DNA from: Bacteroidetes bacterium HGW-Bacteroidetes-10 | GTDB lineage: Bacteria > Bacteroidota > Bacteroidia > Bacteroidales > UBA932 | Length of the DNA: 64,000 nucleotides | Reading direction: 5' to 3' | Assembly (NCBI GenBank): GCA_002842695.1 | Contig: PHDT01000004.1 | Location: 1 to 64,000 of the forward strand | Shown: piece after piece, positions 24,516 through 33,956 of the stretch | How the letters are laid out: the number at the start of each line of letters is the position of its first letter | Numbering within the stretch: position 1 is the first letter of the stretch | The notes under the pieces: model-generated | Told to the model about the DNA's origin: nothing | Seen by the model: the letters and a program-made list of their open reading frames with translations, nothing else | The model's database searches: none | Program-made: the position numbers and the translations under genes

Positions 24516-25162
24516 TGGCAAGTACTAAACCAGGCGCTGCGCCAAAAGCAGCAGGCAAAACAAAAGCAGAAAAGGCTGCCAAGACTGAGGGTGCTCAGGT
24601 AGTAGCTAAGGGATATGTTCCTAATCTGCAGAAGATGTACAAAGAGGAAATCGTTGGCAAGCTAATGAAAGAGTTTGGCTATACCTCTGTAATGCAGGTT
24701 CCTAAACTTAGCAAGATCACAATTAATCAGGGTGTTGGTTCTGCAACCGCAGACAAGAAACTGGTTGAGATCGCTCAGCAGGAGCTTACAACTATTACAG
24801 GTCAGAGAGCAGTTCAGACTTATTCCCGCAAGGATATCTCTAACTTTAAACTCCGTAAGGGAATGCCCATTGGTGTTAAAGTTACTCTCCGTGCAGCCAA
24901 AATGTATGAGTTCCTCGAAAGACTTATCGCAATCTCTCTTCCACGTATCAGAGACTTCAAAGGTATTAACGAGAAGTTCGATGGTAAAGGAAACTACACT
25001 CTGGGTATCAAAGAGCAAATCATCTACCCTGAGATTGACATTGACAAGGTAACAAAGATCCTCGGAATGGAGATCACTTTTGTTACATCAGCCAGCAAAG
25101 ACGAAGAGGCTTTTGCCCTACTTCGTGAATTCGGCCTGCCTTTCAAGAATATTAAGAAATAA
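24515..25162 (+). CDS. rplE: Ribosomal protein L5 with N-terminal extension
   Basis: The 215-residue protein binds 5S rRNA in the central protuberance. The L5 core begins near residue 34 ([18 protein letters not shown]), preceded by about 33 residues rich in Ala, Lys and Gly that ordinary L5 (about 180-187 residues) lacks. The extension is probably real, because ATG 24515 overlaps the rplX stop and a GGAGA-type stretch lies about 10 bp upstream; no ATG occurs between it and the core start. Its role is unknown. Confidence 0.95.
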   Translation: MASTKPGAAPKAAGKTKAEKAAKTEGAQVVAKGYVPNLQKMYKEEIVGKLMKEFGYTSVMQVPKLSKITINQGVGSATADKKLVEIAQQELTTITGQRAVQTYSRKDISNFKLRKGMPIGVKVTLRAAKMYEFLERLIAISLPRIRDFKGINEKFDGKGNYTLGIKEQIIYPEIDIDKVTKILGMEITFVTSASKDEEAFALLREFGLPFKNIKK

Positions 25163-25178
25163 TATAAAGAGATAGATA

Positions 25179-25448
25179 ATGGCAAAAGAATCAATGAAGG
25201 CACGCGAAGTAAAACGCGCTAAGTTATGTGCCAAATATGCAGAAAAACGCAAAGCTCTTAAAGAGGCCGGCGACTACGCTGCTCTTGACCTGCTTCCAAA
25301 AAATGCCAGTCCTGTTCGTCAGCATAACCGCTGCTCGCTTACAGGCCGTCCAAAAGGCTACATGCGTGTTTTCGGTATCAGCCGTATCCAGTTCCGTGAA
25401 ATGGCCAGCAACGGTCTTATCCCGGGCGTTCGCAAGGCTAGCTGGTAA
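25179..25448 (+). CDS. rpsN: Ribosomal protein S14, zinc-free type
   Basis: The 89-residue protein lacks the C-x2-C pairs of zinc-binding S14 and has the longer zinc-free form, ending IPGVRKASW. It sits in the 30S head. A hairpin and 103 bp separate it from rpsH. Confidence 0.95.
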   Translation: MAKESMKAREVKRAKLCAKYAEKRKALKEAGDYAALDLLPKNASPVRQHNRCSLTGRPKGYMRVFGISRIQFREMASNGLIPGVRKASW

Positions 25449-25455
25449 GAAACAT

Positions 25456-25474
25456 TTGTGGCAGGGTGCCACAA
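25456..25474 (+). promoter_or_regulatory. Hairpin between rpsN and rpsH
   Basis: TTGTGGCA (25456-25463) and TGCCACAA (25467-25474) form a perfect 8-bp stem with loop GGG. No T run follows, so it is not a plain terminator. It lies in the only long gap (103 bp) inside the spc part of the operon and may be a processing or translational-control site. Confidence 0.45.
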
Positions 25475-25551
25475 TTACATATTAATTTATTTATTGGATA
25501 TCGGGCGCTTTGAAAATTGCGTCGAACCACAAAAAACAAAAAGTATTAACA

Positions 25552-25947
25552 ATGACTGATCCAATTGCAGACTTCCTGACCAGAGTAAGAAATGCAGCTC
25601 TTGCAGGACACAAAGTTGTTGAGATTCCATCTTCTAAGATGAAGCTCGAACTTACCCGCATTCTCCATGAGAAGGGGTATATTCTTAGCTACAAACTTGT
25701 AGAGGGAACTCCCTTCAACACAATTAAGATAGCTCTTAAGTATCATCCTGAGACTAAAAAATCGGCTATCAAAAAGATTTCAAGAATAAGTTCTCCGGGC
25801 CTCAGAAGGTACGTTGGCGTTGAAAATATGCCAAGAGTACTCAATGGTCTGGGAATTGCCATTTTATCTACATCTAAAGGGATGATTACTGATAAAGAGG
25901 CTAAGGACCTTAATGTTGGCGGAGAGGTAATCTGCTACGTTTATTAA
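25552..25947 (+). CDS. rpsH: Ribosomal protein S8
   Basis: I use ATG 25552 (MTDPIADFLTRVRNA), giving 131 residues, the usual length; the longer frame from 25510 only adds a basic stretch. The C-terminal STSKGMITDKEAK motif binds 16S rRNA helix 21. In E. coli S8 represses its own operon by binding the mRNA; whether the upstream hairpin serves this here is unknown. Confidence 0.95.
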   Translation: MTDPIADFLTRVRNAALAGHKVVEIPSSKMKLELTRILHEKGYILSYKLVEGTPFNTIKIALKYHPETKKSAIKKISRISSPGLRRYVGVENMPRVLNGLGIAILSTSKGMITDKEAKDLNVGGEVICYVY

Positions 25948-25979
25948 AAACAAGTATTTATTATAAACAATAATTAATA

Positions 25980-26540
25980 ATGTCACGAATAGGAAAATTA
26001 CCTGTAAACCTTCCGGCCGGTGTGACCCTAGTGGTTGAACCAGGAAACGTTGTTAAGGTTAAAGGCCCCCTTGGTGAGATGGTGCAGAAAGTAGATGCAG
26101 ACATCACAGTCACCGTTGAGGGGAGCACCGTAAAAGTTACCCGTCCTACTGAGCAGCCTCGCCACCGTTCTATGCACGGTCTTTACCGTTCACTTATCCA
26201 GAACATGGTTACCGGTGTATCACAAGGCTTCACAATCAAACAAGAGTTTGTGGGCGTTGGTTACCGCTGTGAAGTGAAAGGTCAGATTGTTGAGATGAGC
26301 CTTGGCTACTCTCACGATATTCACCTCGAGCTTCCTGAAGAGATTAAGGCGAAAGCAGAGGTTCTGAAGAAGGGTGCCAACCCGATACTTACTCTCACCA
26401 GCTACGACAAGCAATTGTTGGGCATGGTTGCTGCCAAGATACGCTCGCTGCGTAAGCCTGAACCATACAAAGGAAAAGGTATTAAGTTTGTCGGTGAACA
26501 ACTTCGTCGCAAAGCCGGTAAGTCGGCCAGCGCTAAATAA
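25980..26540 (+). CDS. rplF: Ribosomal protein L6
   Basis: The 186-residue protein has the two L6 repeats and the C-terminal signature [21 protein letters not shown]. It lies near the factor-binding site of the 50S subunit. Confidence 0.97.
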   Translation: MSRIGKLPVNLPAGVTLVVEPGNVVKVKGPLGEMVQKVDADITVTVEGSTVKVTRPTEQPRHRSMHGLYRSLIQNMVTGVSQGFTIKQEFVGVGYRCEVKGQIVEMSLGYSHDIHLELPEEIKAKAEVLKKGANPILTLTSYDKQLLGMVAAKIRSLRKPEPYKGKGIKFVGEQLRRKAGKSASAK

Positions 26541-26554
26541 TAAGGAGAGGATAT

Positions 26555-26917
26555 ATGGCTTTAAATAAAATAGAAAGAAGAAAAAGAATACAGCACCGCA
26601 TACGCAAGGTGGTGAACGGAGTGGCCGAGAGACCAAGACTGGCTGTGTTCAGAAGCAACAAACAGATATATGTTCAGCTTATCGACGATGTTAAGGGAAT
26701 CACACTTGCTTCTGCAAGTTCACTTGACAAAGCAATCGTTGAGGAGTGCAAGAACAAACCCGCAGTTGAAGTAGCTAAGCTTGTTGGAAAACTAGCTGCA
26801 GCTCGTGCAATTGAGAAGGGTATATCGGAGGTATCATTCGATCGCGGAGGTTACCTTTATCACGGAAGAGTTAAAAGTTTGGCAGAAGCCGCCCGCGAAG
26901 GTGGTCTTAAATTCTAG
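26555..26917 (+). CDS. rplR: Ribosomal protein L18
   Basis: The 120-residue protein binds 5S rRNA. The basic N-terminus ([18 protein letters not shown]) and the closing [20 protein letters not shown] are standard. Confidence 0.96.
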   Translation: MALNKIERRKRIQHRIRKVVNGVAERPRLAVFRSNKQIYVQLIDDVKGITLASASSLDKAIVEECKNKPAVEVAKLVGKLAAARAIEKGISEVSFDRGGYLYHGRVKSLAEAAREGGLKF

Positions 26918-26926
26918 TAACTGACT

Positions 26927-27445
26927 ATGGCAAATATAAACGTAAAGAAAGTTAAAACAACCGATCTCGAACTTAAGGACAGATTGGTGGCAGTCAAGAG
27001 AGTTACCAAGGTAACCAAAGGCGGACGACATTTCAGCTTTGCTGCCATTGTGGTAGTAGGTGATGAAAGAGGCGTTGTTGGCTATGGTCTGGGTAAAGCA
27101 AACGAGGTTACAACTGCAATTTCAAAAGGTATTGAAGATGCAAAAAAGAATCTTGTAAAAGTTCCTCTAAACAAAAAGACAATTCCTCACGAGCAGGAGG
27201 CAAAATTCGGCGGAGCAAGGGTTTTCATGAAACCGGCTGCCGAAGGTACCGGAGTAAAGGCCGGTGGTGCGATGCGTGCCGTGTTTGAGTCAGTAGGTAT
27301 TCACGACGTTCTTGCAAAGTCTAAAGGGTCTTCAAACCCTCACAACCTTGTAAAGGCAACCGTGGCTGCTCTTCTCGAAATGAGAGACGCTTATACTGTA
27401 GCAGGTCTTCGCGGAATTCCAATGAATAAAGTATTTAAAGGCTAG
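26927..27445 (+). CDS. rpsE: Ribosomal protein S5
   Basis: The 172-residue protein carries the dsRNA-binding-like domain ([39 protein letters not shown]) and the [16 protein letters not shown] segment. It shapes the mRNA entry site and accuracy. Confidence 0.97.
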   Translation: MANINVKKVKTTDLELKDRLVAVKRVTKVTKGGRHFSFAAIVVVGDERGVVGYGLGKANEVTTAISKGIEDAKKNLVKVPLNKKTIPHEQEAKFGGARVFMKPAAEGTGVKAGGAMRAVFESVGIHDVLAKSKGSSNPHNLVKATVAALLEMRDAYTVAGLRGIPMNKVFKG

Positions 27446-27457
27446 GAGACGAAGAAA

Positions 27458-27640
27458 ATGGCAAAAGTAAAAGTAACTCAGGTTAAAAGCAGCGCCCGCG
27501 CTACTAAGAGACAACAGGCCACCCTGGCCTCTTTGGGCATACGCAAAATTCACCAGGTTGTGGAGTTTGAGTTGAATCCTGTAAATAAGGGTATGATTGA
27601 CAAAGTTTTACACCTTGTTAAAGTTGAAGAAATTAACTAA
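27458..27640 (+). CDS. rpmD: Ribosomal protein L30
   Basis: The 60-residue protein (KVKVTQVKSSARATKRQQAT, LASLGIRKIHQVVE) is normal in length and lies between rpsE and rplO as usual. Confidence 0.95.
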   Translation: MAKVKVTQVKSSARATKRQQATLASLGIRKIHQVVEFELNPVNKGMIDKVLHLVKVEEIN

Positions 27641-27655
27641 AAGGAGAGTATTAAA

Positions 27656-28102
27656 ATGAAATTACATAATCTTAAACCCGCTTCAGGAGCCAACGGAAGA
27701 GAAAAAAGAATCGGAAGGGGAGAAGGATCCGGACACGGAGGAACTTCAACCCGTGGTCACAAAGGTGCCCAGTCTCGTTCAGGCTACTCGCGCAAACCAG
27801 GTTTTGAAGGTGGTCAGATGCCTCTTCAAAGAAGACTTCCAAAGTTTGGATTTAATAACATCAACAGAGTAGAGTATAAAGCAATTAACATTTCTACGCT
27901 GCAGGAGCTAAGTGAAAAGATCAAAGTTGACGTAATCGGCATTGATATTATTGTAGAGGCAGGTCTCGCATCCAAGAACGAAAGAGTAAAAATTCTCGGA
28001 AACGGAACACTGACATCTAAGCTCGATGTTACAGCTCATGCATTCTCAAAATCGGCCATAGCACAGATTGAGGCACAGCAAGGAAAGGCTACAAAAATCT
28101 AA
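27656..28102 (+). CDS. rplO: Ribosomal protein L15
   Basis: The 148-residue protein has the Gly/Arg-rich N-terminal tail (KRIGRGEGSGHGGTSTRGHK) that penetrates 23S rRNA, and a globular C-terminal domain. It precedes secY by 8 bp. Confidence 0.97.
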   Translation: MKLHNLKPASGANGREKRIGRGEGSGHGGTSTRGHKGAQSRSGYSRKPGFEGGQMPLQRRLPKFGFNNINRVEYKAINISTLQELSEKIKVDVIGIDIIVEAGLASKNERVKILGNGTLTSKLDVTAHAFSKSAIAQIEAQQGKATKI

Positions 28103-28110
28103 CTACTCTC

Positions 28111-29433
28111 ATGAAAAAACTCATTGAAACGATTAAAAATATTTTCAAGATTGAGGAGCTGCGCAAAAGGATAGTTTACACTATCCTATTGCTGTTGGTA
28201 TACCGTCTTGGCAGCTACGTAGTGTTGCCGGGGATTGATCCGACTCAGCTGGACCAACTGCAAAGTCAGGCTTCCGAAGGATTGTTGGGACTTCTCAACA
28301 TGTTCTCGGGTGGTGCTTTCGGTAATGCGTCCATCTTTGCACTTGGAGTTATGCCTTATATTTCGGCATCCATTGTAATCCAGCTTCTTGGAATTATGAT
28401 TCCTTACTTCCAGCGACTTCAGCGTGAAGGCGAAAGTGGAAGAAGGAAGATGAATCAGTGGACCCGCTACCTCACCATAGTGATTCTGGCGCTGCAAGGT
28501 CCTGCCTACATGGCAAACCTGCACGTTCAGCTTCCTGAGGCGGCATTCCTTTTCAAAGGATTTACATTTAATGTATTTGCAACCGTAGTACTAATTGGTG
28601 GAACCATGTTCATCATGTGGCTCGGAGAGCGCATTACCGATCGCGGCTTAGGTAATGGTATTTCTCTGATCATAATGGTGGGTATTATTGCAAGATTGCC
28701 ATTCGCCCTATTAGCCGAGGGCGGTGCAAGAATCAGCCAGAGCGCCGGCGGTGGCGTTCTCATGCTCATAGTTGAGGGGCTCATTCTGTTCTTCGTATTT
28801 GTGGCAACTATTGCCCTTGTACAAGGCACTCGCAAGATCCCTGTTCAATATGCCAAACGTATTATCGGAAACAAACAATATGGCGGAGTTCGTCAGTATA
28901 TCCCGCTGAAGATAAACGCGGCTGGCGTAATGCCAATTATCTTCGCTCAGGCACTGATGATGTTCCCGCTGATTTTTGCCGGCTTTGACGCTACGCGCGG
29001 AATTGCCGCTACTCTCACAAACCCGATGGGATTCTGGTACAACTTCATTTTCGGACTCATGGTTGTGGCATTTACTTACTTCTACACAGCAGTAACTGTA
29101 AATCCTACAATGATGGCAGAAGATATGAAGAAGAACGGTGGTTTCATACCAGGCATTAAGCCAGGTAAGAAGACAGCGGAATACCTGGATGCTATTATGT
29201 CACGCATTACTCTTCCCGGTTCGATTTTCCTAGCGGTTATCGCGATTCTGCCGGCGTTTGCAAGTATGCTTGGGGTTGACGGTCAGTTCGCACAGTTTTA
29301 CGGTGGAACTTCACTGCTCATCCTTGTGGGTGTAGTACTTGATACATTACAGCAGATAGAGAGTCATTTGCTTATGCGTCACTACGACGGTCTGATGAAA
29401 ACAGGTCGTATGAAGGGACGTTCAGGAATGTAA
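28111..29433 (+). CDS. secY: Protein translocase subunit SecY
   Basis: The 440-residue inner-membrane channel has ten membrane segments. The plug region (MFSGGAFGNASIFALGVMPYISASI), ITDRGLGNGISLII and the cytoplasmic loop GTRKIPVQYAKRI are clear. It exports unfolded proteins with SecE, SecG and SecA. Position in the operon is standard. Confidence 0.97.
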   Translation: MKKLIETIKNIFKIEELRKRIVYTILLLLVYRLGSYVVLPGIDPTQLDQLQSQASEGLLGLLNMFSGGAFGNASIFALGVMPYISASIVIQLLGIMIPYFQRLQREGESGRRKMNQWTRYLTIVILALQGPAYMANLHVQLPEAAFLFKGFTFNVFATVVLIGGTMFIMWLGERITDRGLGNGISLIIMVGIIARLPFALLAEGGARISQSAGGGVLMLIVEGLILFFVFVATIALVQGTRKIPVQYAKRIIGNKQYGGVRQYIPLKINAAGVMPIIFAQALMMFPLIFAGFDATRGIAATLTNPMGFWYNFIFGLMVVAFTYFYTAVTVNPTMMAEDMKKNGGFIPGIKPGKKTAEYLDAIMSRITLPGSIFLAVIAILPAFASMLGVDGQFAQFYGGTSLLILVGVVLDTLQQIESHLLMRHYDGLMKTGRMKGRSGM

Positions 29434-29461
29434 CAGTAGTAAATTAAAGTTCTTTCAAGTA

Positions 29462-30232
29462 ATGATAAGACTGAAAACCGGAGAAGAGATAGAGATACTA
29501 AGAGAGAATGCTCTCCTGGTATCAAGAACTCTTGCCGAGGTAGGAAAGCATGTTGCGCCCGGAGTAACAACTCAGGAGCTCAACAAAATTGCTGAAACCT
29601 TTATAAGAGACAATGGTGCAGAACCTGCGTTTCTTGGCTACGGCGGTTTTCCGTACACTTTATGCATATCTGTTAACGATGTTGTCGTTCACGGTTTTGC
29701 TTCTCAGTACAGACTTAACGAAGGCGACATAATTTCTGTCGACTGCGGTACTCTATACAAGGGATTTTATGGTGACTCAGCTTACACTTTTCCTGTTGGA
29801 GAGGTATCTGCAGAGACCGCAAAACTCCTCAGAGTAACAAAAGAGTCTCTTTACCTTGGTATTGAAAAGGCAATCGTTGGCAATAGAATTGGAGATATAT
29901 CCAGTGCAGTTCAGGAGCATGTCGAAAAGGCAGGTTTCTCGGTTGTAAGGGAGATGGTTGGACACGGAATCGGAAGGAAACTTCACGAGGCACCTGAAGT
30001 TCCCAACTATGGCAGAAGAGGTGTTGGAAAAAAACTGGAAGAAGGTCTTGTGATATGCATTGAACCAATGGTCAATGCAGGGACCAGAAATGTCTATCTT
30101 CACGATGACGGCTGGACTCTGAGCACAACCGACAAAAAGAAATCTGCACACTATGAACTCATGGTGGTAGTTCAAAAGGGGAAACCCGATGTCTTATCGA
30201 CATTTGATTACATAGAGAACAACAAAAGTTAA
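29462..30232 (+). CDS. map: Methionine aminopeptidase, type I
   Basis: The 256-residue enzyme removes initiator Met. Metal ligands lie in [16 protein letters not shown] (Asp pair), [20 protein letters not shown] (His) and CIEPMVNAG (Glu). It lies between secY and infA, the common order. Confidence 0.96.
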   Translation: MIRLKTGEEIEILRENALLVSRTLAEVGKHVAPGVTTQELNKIAETFIRDNGAEPAFLGYGGFPYTLCISVNDVVVHGFASQYRLNEGDIISVDCGTLYKGFYGDSAYTFPVGEVSAETAKLLRVTKESLYLGIEKAIVGNRIGDISSAVQEHVEKAGFSVVREMVGHGIGRKLHEAPEVPNYGRRGVGKKLEEGLVICIEPMVNAGTRNVYLHDDGWTLSTTDKKKSAHYELMVVVQKGKPDVLSTFDYIENNKS

Positions 30233-30258
30233 ATTTTAAGGAGTATTTTAAACATTAT

Positions 30259-30477
30259 ATGGCTAAACAATCAGCTATAGAAAAAGAGGGAACAATTATC
30301 GAGGCCCTTTCCAACGCGATGTTTCGCGTAGAGTTGGACAATGGTCATGTTATCATAGCCCACATTTCAGGAAAAATGAGAATGCACTACATTCGAATAT
30401 TGCCTGGAGACAGGGTGAGAGTTGAAATGTCACCTTATGATTTGACAAAAGGAAGAATTTCTTTCAGATATAAATAA
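30259..30477 (+). CDS. infA: Translation initiation factor IF-1
   Basis: The 72-residue OB-fold protein ([49 protein letters not shown]) blocks the A site during initiation. Full length. Confidence 0.97.
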   Translation: MAKQSAIEKEGTIIEALSNAMFRVELDNGHVIIAHISGKMRMHYIRILPGDRVRVEMSPYDLTKGRISFRYK

Positions 30478-30488
30478 TAACTAAAGAT

Positions 30489-30605
30489 ATGAAAGTTAAA
30501 GCATCCATTAAGAAGCGTAGCGAAGACTGCAAAATTGTAAAGCGCAAAGGTCGTTTGTACGTTATTTGCAAGAAGAATCCAAAATTCAAAATGCGCCAGG
30601 GTTAA
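30489..30605 (+). CDS. rpmJ: Ribosomal protein L36, modified zinc motif
   Basis: The 38-residue protein starts [20 protein letters not shown] and ends MRQG. The zinc form has Cys11, Cys14, Cys27 and His32/33; here position 11 is Ser and the His is missing, though Cys14 and Cys27 remain. It is therefore the zinc-independent type or a half-lost site. It fits between infA and rpsM. Confidence 0.95.
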   Translation: MKVKASIKKRSEDCKIVKRKGRLYVICKKNPKFKMRQG

Positions 30606-30639
30606 TATTAAATTGTAAACTATAAAGAGATAAAAACAT

Positions 30640-31017
30640 ATGGCACGTATAGCCGGAGTTGATTTACCAAAAAATAAACGCGGAGAGATAGGTTTAACCT
30701 ATATCTATGGAATTGGTCGCAGTTCAGCACAGGAAATCCTTACCAAGCTTGGTATTGATTTCAGCACCAAAGTAAAGGACTGGAATGACGATCAGATTGC
30801 TGCAATCCGCGGAATGATTGCAGCTGATTTTAAAATTGAAGGTGAACTTCGTTCATCGGTACAACTAAACATCAAGCGATTGATGGATATTGGCTGTTAC
30901 AGAGGCATCAGACATCGTCTGGGACTGCCTACACGTGGACAGTCTACTAAGAACAACGCCCGTACTCGTAAGGGTAAGAAGAAAACAGTAGCTAACAAGA
31001 AGAAAGCAACTAAATAG
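30640..31017 (+). CDS. rpsM: Ribosomal protein S13
   Basis: The 125-residue protein ([50 protein letters not shown]) contacts the P-site tRNA and L5 across the subunit interface. The basic tail is typical. Confidence 0.97.
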   Translation: MARIAGVDLPKNKRGEIGLTYIYGIGRSSAQEILTKLGIDFSTKVKDWNDDQIAAIRGMIAADFKIEGELRSSVQLNIKRLMDIGCYRGIRHRLGLPTRGQSTKNNARTRKGKKKTVANKKKATK

Positions 31018-31027
31018 AACCTAAATC

Positions 31028-31417
31028 ATGGCAAAAAAGACAACAACAAATAAAAAGAAAGTTGTTAAGGTTGAAGCTTACGGCCAGGCCCATATATCTT
31101 CGACATTTAACAACGTAATCGTGACCCTGACCAACAACGATGGACAGGTTATCAGCTGGTCGTCTGCCGGCAAGATGGGTTTCAGGGGTTCTAAAAAGAA
31201 CACTCCTTATGCAGCTCAGACAGCTGCTGCCGATTGTGCAAAGGTAGCTTTCGACATGGGATTGCGTAAAGTAAAGGCATATGTAAAAGGACCGGGTGCA
31301 GGACGCGAGTCTGCTATTCGTACAATTCACGGAACAGGTATTGAAGTTACCGAGATTGTCGATGTGACTCCACTTCCGCATAACGGTTGTCGTCCTAAAG
31401 GCCGCCGTAGAGTATAA
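31028..31417 (+). CDS. rpsK: Ribosomal protein S11
   Basis: The 129-residue protein has [20 protein letters not shown] and closes [17 protein letters not shown]. It lies on the platform of the 30S subunit. It is 10 bp after rpsM. Confidence 0.97.
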   Translation: MAKKTTTNKKKVVKVEAYGQAHISSTFNNVIVTLTNNDGQVISWSSAGKMGFRGSKKNTPYAAQTAAADCAKVAFDMGLRKVKAYVKGPGAGRESAIRTIHGTGIEVTEIVDVTPLPHNGCRPKGRRRV

Positions 31418-31445
31418 ACTATTATAATTGATTAAATAAGTTAAT

Positions 31446-32051
31446 ATGGCAAGATATACAGGGCCTTCTACAAAAATTGCCCGCAAATTTGGAGAGCCGA
31501 TTTTTGGCCCCGATAAAAGTTACGAAAAGAAAAGCTATCCTCCGGGACAGCACGGAATGTCAAAGAAGCGCAAAAAGTCTTCTGAGTATGGCATTCAGCT
31601 AAAAGAAAAACAAAAGGTAAAATATACTTACGGACTCCTTGAGAAGCAATTCCGCAACTTGTACGAGAAAGCTTCCAAGATGAAGGGCAGAAAAGGTGAA
31701 AACCTCCTCTTCCTTCTTGAGACTCGTCTGGACAACCTTGTTTACAGAATGGGAATCGCTCCTTCAAGAGCAGCTGCAAGGCAACTTGTGACTCACTGTC
31801 ACATTGTTCTGAATGGCGAAATTTGCAATATTCCTTCAACCTTGATCAAACCGGGCCAAATTATTGGTGTTCGTGAAAGATCAAAGAGTTTAGAGGTTAT
31901 TCAAGACAATATCTCTCGTAGTTCAAGCAGATTTGCCTGGATTGAGTGGGACGCAGCCTCTGTGTCGGGAAAACTTCTCAACCTACCGGACAGAACTGAA
32001 ATTCCTGAGAACATAAACGAGCAGTTAATTGTTGAGTTATACTCTAAATAA
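31446..32051 (+). CDS. rpsD: Ribosomal protein S4
   Basis: The 201-residue protein has the S4 RNA-binding domain ([34 protein letters not shown]). It lacks the N-terminal zinc cysteines of some S4 proteins ([20 protein letters not shown]). It initiates 30S assembly. Confidence 0.97.
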   Translation: MARYTGPSTKIARKFGEPIFGPDKSYEKKSYPPGQHGMSKKRKKSSEYGIQLKEKQKVKYTYGLLEKQFRNLYEKASKMKGRKGENLLFLLETRLDNLVYRMGIAPSRAAARQLVTHCHIVLNGEICNIPSTLIKPGQIIGVRERSKSLEVIQDNISRSSSRFAWIEWDAASVSGKLLNLPDRTEIPENINEQLIVELYSK

Positions 32052-32059
32052 TAAATAAA

Positions 32060-33073
32060 ATGGCAATATTAGCATTTCAAAAACCGGATAAGGTAATAAT
32101 GCTTGATGCAACCGAAACATTCGGTCGCTTCGAGTTCCGTCCGCTGGAGCCGGGTTACGGCATAACAGTTGGTAACGCTTTGCGCCGAATTCTGTTATCA
32201 TCACTTGAGGGGTATGCAATTACCGCAATCAAGATACAGGGTGTGGACCATGAGTTTGCAACAATCCCCGGTGTTATTGAAACCGTTGTTGACATTATTC
32301 TTAACCTTAAGCAGGTTCGCTTCAAGAGAATGGTTGAGGGCGAAGATTCTGAGGTTGTTACAGTTACCGTTAGCGGAAAACAGGAGTTTACAGCTGAGGA
32401 TATATCTAAGCAGCTCTCATCGTTCAAGGTACTCAATCCTGACTGGCACATTTGCTCTATGGAGCCATCTGTGACTCTTTCGATTGAACTTAGAATCAAC
32501 AAGGGCAGAGGGTATGTGCCTGCAGAGGAGAATCGTTTCGAAGATGCACCATTTGGTGTAATTCCTATCGACGCAATCTTCACTCCAATCAAGAATGTAA
32601 AATACTTCGTTGAGAACTGGCGTGTTGAACAAAAAACCGACTACGAGAAGTTAAATTTAGAGATAACTACTGACGGTTCAATTCATCCTAAAGATGCACT
32701 CAAAGAGGCAGCCAAGATTCTTATTCATCACTTCATGCTATTCTCTGACGAGAAGATCTCACTTGAGACTCCTGTTGAGGTAGTAAGCAATGAGCTTGAT
32801 GAAGAGTCTCTGAGAATGCGTCATCTGCTTTTAACCAAACTATCTGACATGGAACTGTCGGTTCGCGCTCTCAACTGCCTTAAGGCGGCTGATATCGAAA
32901 CCTTCGCAGACCTTGTTTCTCTCCAGAGAAATGAACTTATGAAGTTCAGAAACTTTGGCAAGAAATCTCTTACTGAGATAGATATGCTGGTTGAGAGACT
33001 GAAGCTGGTCTTTGGTATGGATGTAACAAAGTATAACATTGAAAAGAAAGTAATTAAACATGAGGCACAATAA
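32060..33073 (+). CDS. rpoA: RNA polymerase alpha subunit
   Basis: The 337-residue protein has the N-terminal assembly domain ([20 protein letters not shown], residues about 32-51) and a C-terminal DNA-binding domain from about 250 ([27 protein letters not shown]). The stop overlaps rplQ by 14 bp. Confidence 0.97.
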   Translation: MAILAFQKPDKVIMLDATETFGRFEFRPLEPGYGITVGNALRRILLSSLEGYAITAIKIQGVDHEFATIPGVIETVVDIILNLKQVRFKRMVEGEDSEVVTVTVSGKQEFTAEDISKQLSSFKVLNPDWHICSMEPSVTLSIELRINKGRGYVPAEENRFEDAPFGVIPIDAIFTPIKNVKYFVENWRVEQKTDYEKLNLEITTDGSIHPKDALKEAAKILIHHFMLFSDEKISLETPVEVVSNELDEESLRMRHLLLTKLSDMELSVRALNCLKAADIETFADLVSLQRNELMKFRNFGKKSLTEIDMLVERLKLVFGMDVTKYNIEKKVIKHEAQ

Positions 33074-33608
33074 AACTATAAACCACCTTGGCCGTAAGAG
33101 CGGACACCGTAAGGCGATGCTTGCAAACATGGCTTCATCTCTCATCCTTCACAAAAGGATTGAGACTACAGTTGCAAAGGCGAAAGCACTGAGAATGTAC
33201 ATCGAGCCACTGATCACAAAATCAAAGGACGATACAACACATTCACGCCGTATGGTATTCTCTTACCTGAAGCAGAAAGAGGCAGTAGCCGAACTGTTTC
33301 GCACAATAGCTCCAAAGATTGCAGACCGTCCGGGAGGATATACACGTATCCTTAAGACAGGTTTCCGTCAGGGAGACGCTGCCGATATGGCAATGATTGA
33401 ACTGGTTGACTTTAACGAGGCAATGCTTTCTGCTGCCAAGCCGGAAGCTAAGAAGCCTGCAACACGCCGTAGCCGCGCAAAGAAAGCTGATTCAGCTGAC
33501 GCAGCTCCTGCAGCAGAGCCAAAAACTCCTAAAGCAAAGGCACCTGCAAAACCAAAAGCAGCACCAAAAGCGAAAGCTAAACCAGCTGCAGACGAGACAG
33601 CAGAGTAA
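33060..33608 (+). CDS. rplQ: Ribosomal protein L17 with C-terminal extension
   Basis: The 182-residue protein has the L17 core in residues 1 to about 120 ([40 protein letters not shown]). After that about 60 residues of low-complexity Ala, Lys and Pro sequence follow, resembling a histone-H1 tail. The extension is in frame to the stop and the strong terminator comes 30 bp later. Its start overlaps rpoA by 14 bp. Confidence 0.96.
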   Translation: MRHNKTINHLGRKSGHRKAMLANMASSLILHKRIETTVAKAKALRMYIEPLITKSKDDTTHSRRMVFSYLKQKEAVAELFRTIAPKIADRPGGYTRILKTGFRQGDAADMAMIELVDFNEAMLSAAKPEAKKPATRRSRAKKADSADAAPAAEPKTPKAKAPAKPKAAPKAKAKPAADETAE

Positions 33609-33637
33609 TCAGCAACAATTATCATCAGATAAGTCAC

Positions 33638-33672
33638 AAAAGAGTGTCCGTTTTTACGGGCACTCTTTTTTT
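33638..33672 (+). terminator. Terminator of the ribosomal operon
   Basis: A 14-bp stem, AAAAGAGTG-T-CCGT (33638-33651) with ACGG-G-CACTCTTTT (33656-33669), loop TTTT, is followed by a T run. One pair is G-T. Confidence 0.9.
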
Positions 33673-33720
33673 TATCCTCCTGAATTCGAGATGATATCTT
33701 GTCTGTCGTAATTTGAAAAT

Positions 33721-33890
33721 GGGGAGACGAGCCAAAAGCAAAGTCGAAGTTTTTTAGCTTTTTCTCTGAAGTGTTTTCAGGAAAAAGGCTGAGGACTGTC
33801 TGACGACCGAAGGGAGGAGTCCCGCAGGAACTGCAAAACACGAAAGAAAAAGACGTATAGAAAAACTTCGTTGCGCTTGCACACCTCTCC
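33721..33890. repeat. 170-bp imperfect palindrome, possible mobile or RNA element
   Basis: The left arm (33721-33797) and right arm (33818-33890) pair along their whole length with small bulges. Exact segments are CGAAGTTTTT (33745-33754) with AAAAACTTCG (33861-33870), GTGTTTT (33771-33777) with AAAACAC (33835-33841), and GGACT (33793-33797) with AGTCC (33818-33822); ends are GGGGAGA and TCTCC. The apical loop is about 20 nt (33798-33817). No convincing protein frame runs through it. It sits between the rplQ terminator and cutC. It could be a MITE-like repeat or a structured RNA. Confidence 0.6.
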
Positions 33891-33930
33891 ATGTCAAATA
33901 TTATGATGGATAAGATACATCGAGAATATG

Positions 33931-33938
33931 TATATTTG
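33931..33938 (+). promoter_or_regulatory. -7 box for cutC
   Basis: TATATTTG lies 18 bp before ATG 33957. This supports the start at 33957 rather than the in-frame ATG at 33891, which would be upstream of the transcript start. Confidence 0.55.
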
Positions 33939-33956
33939 CGCCAAATTCTGAAAAAT

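Noticed and set aside
33368..33892. 174-residue minus-strand frame across the rplQ tail and palindrome
   Set aside because: Low-complexity mirror of the L17 extension, then the palindrome; no promoter or motif. The region is better explained as terminator plus repeat.
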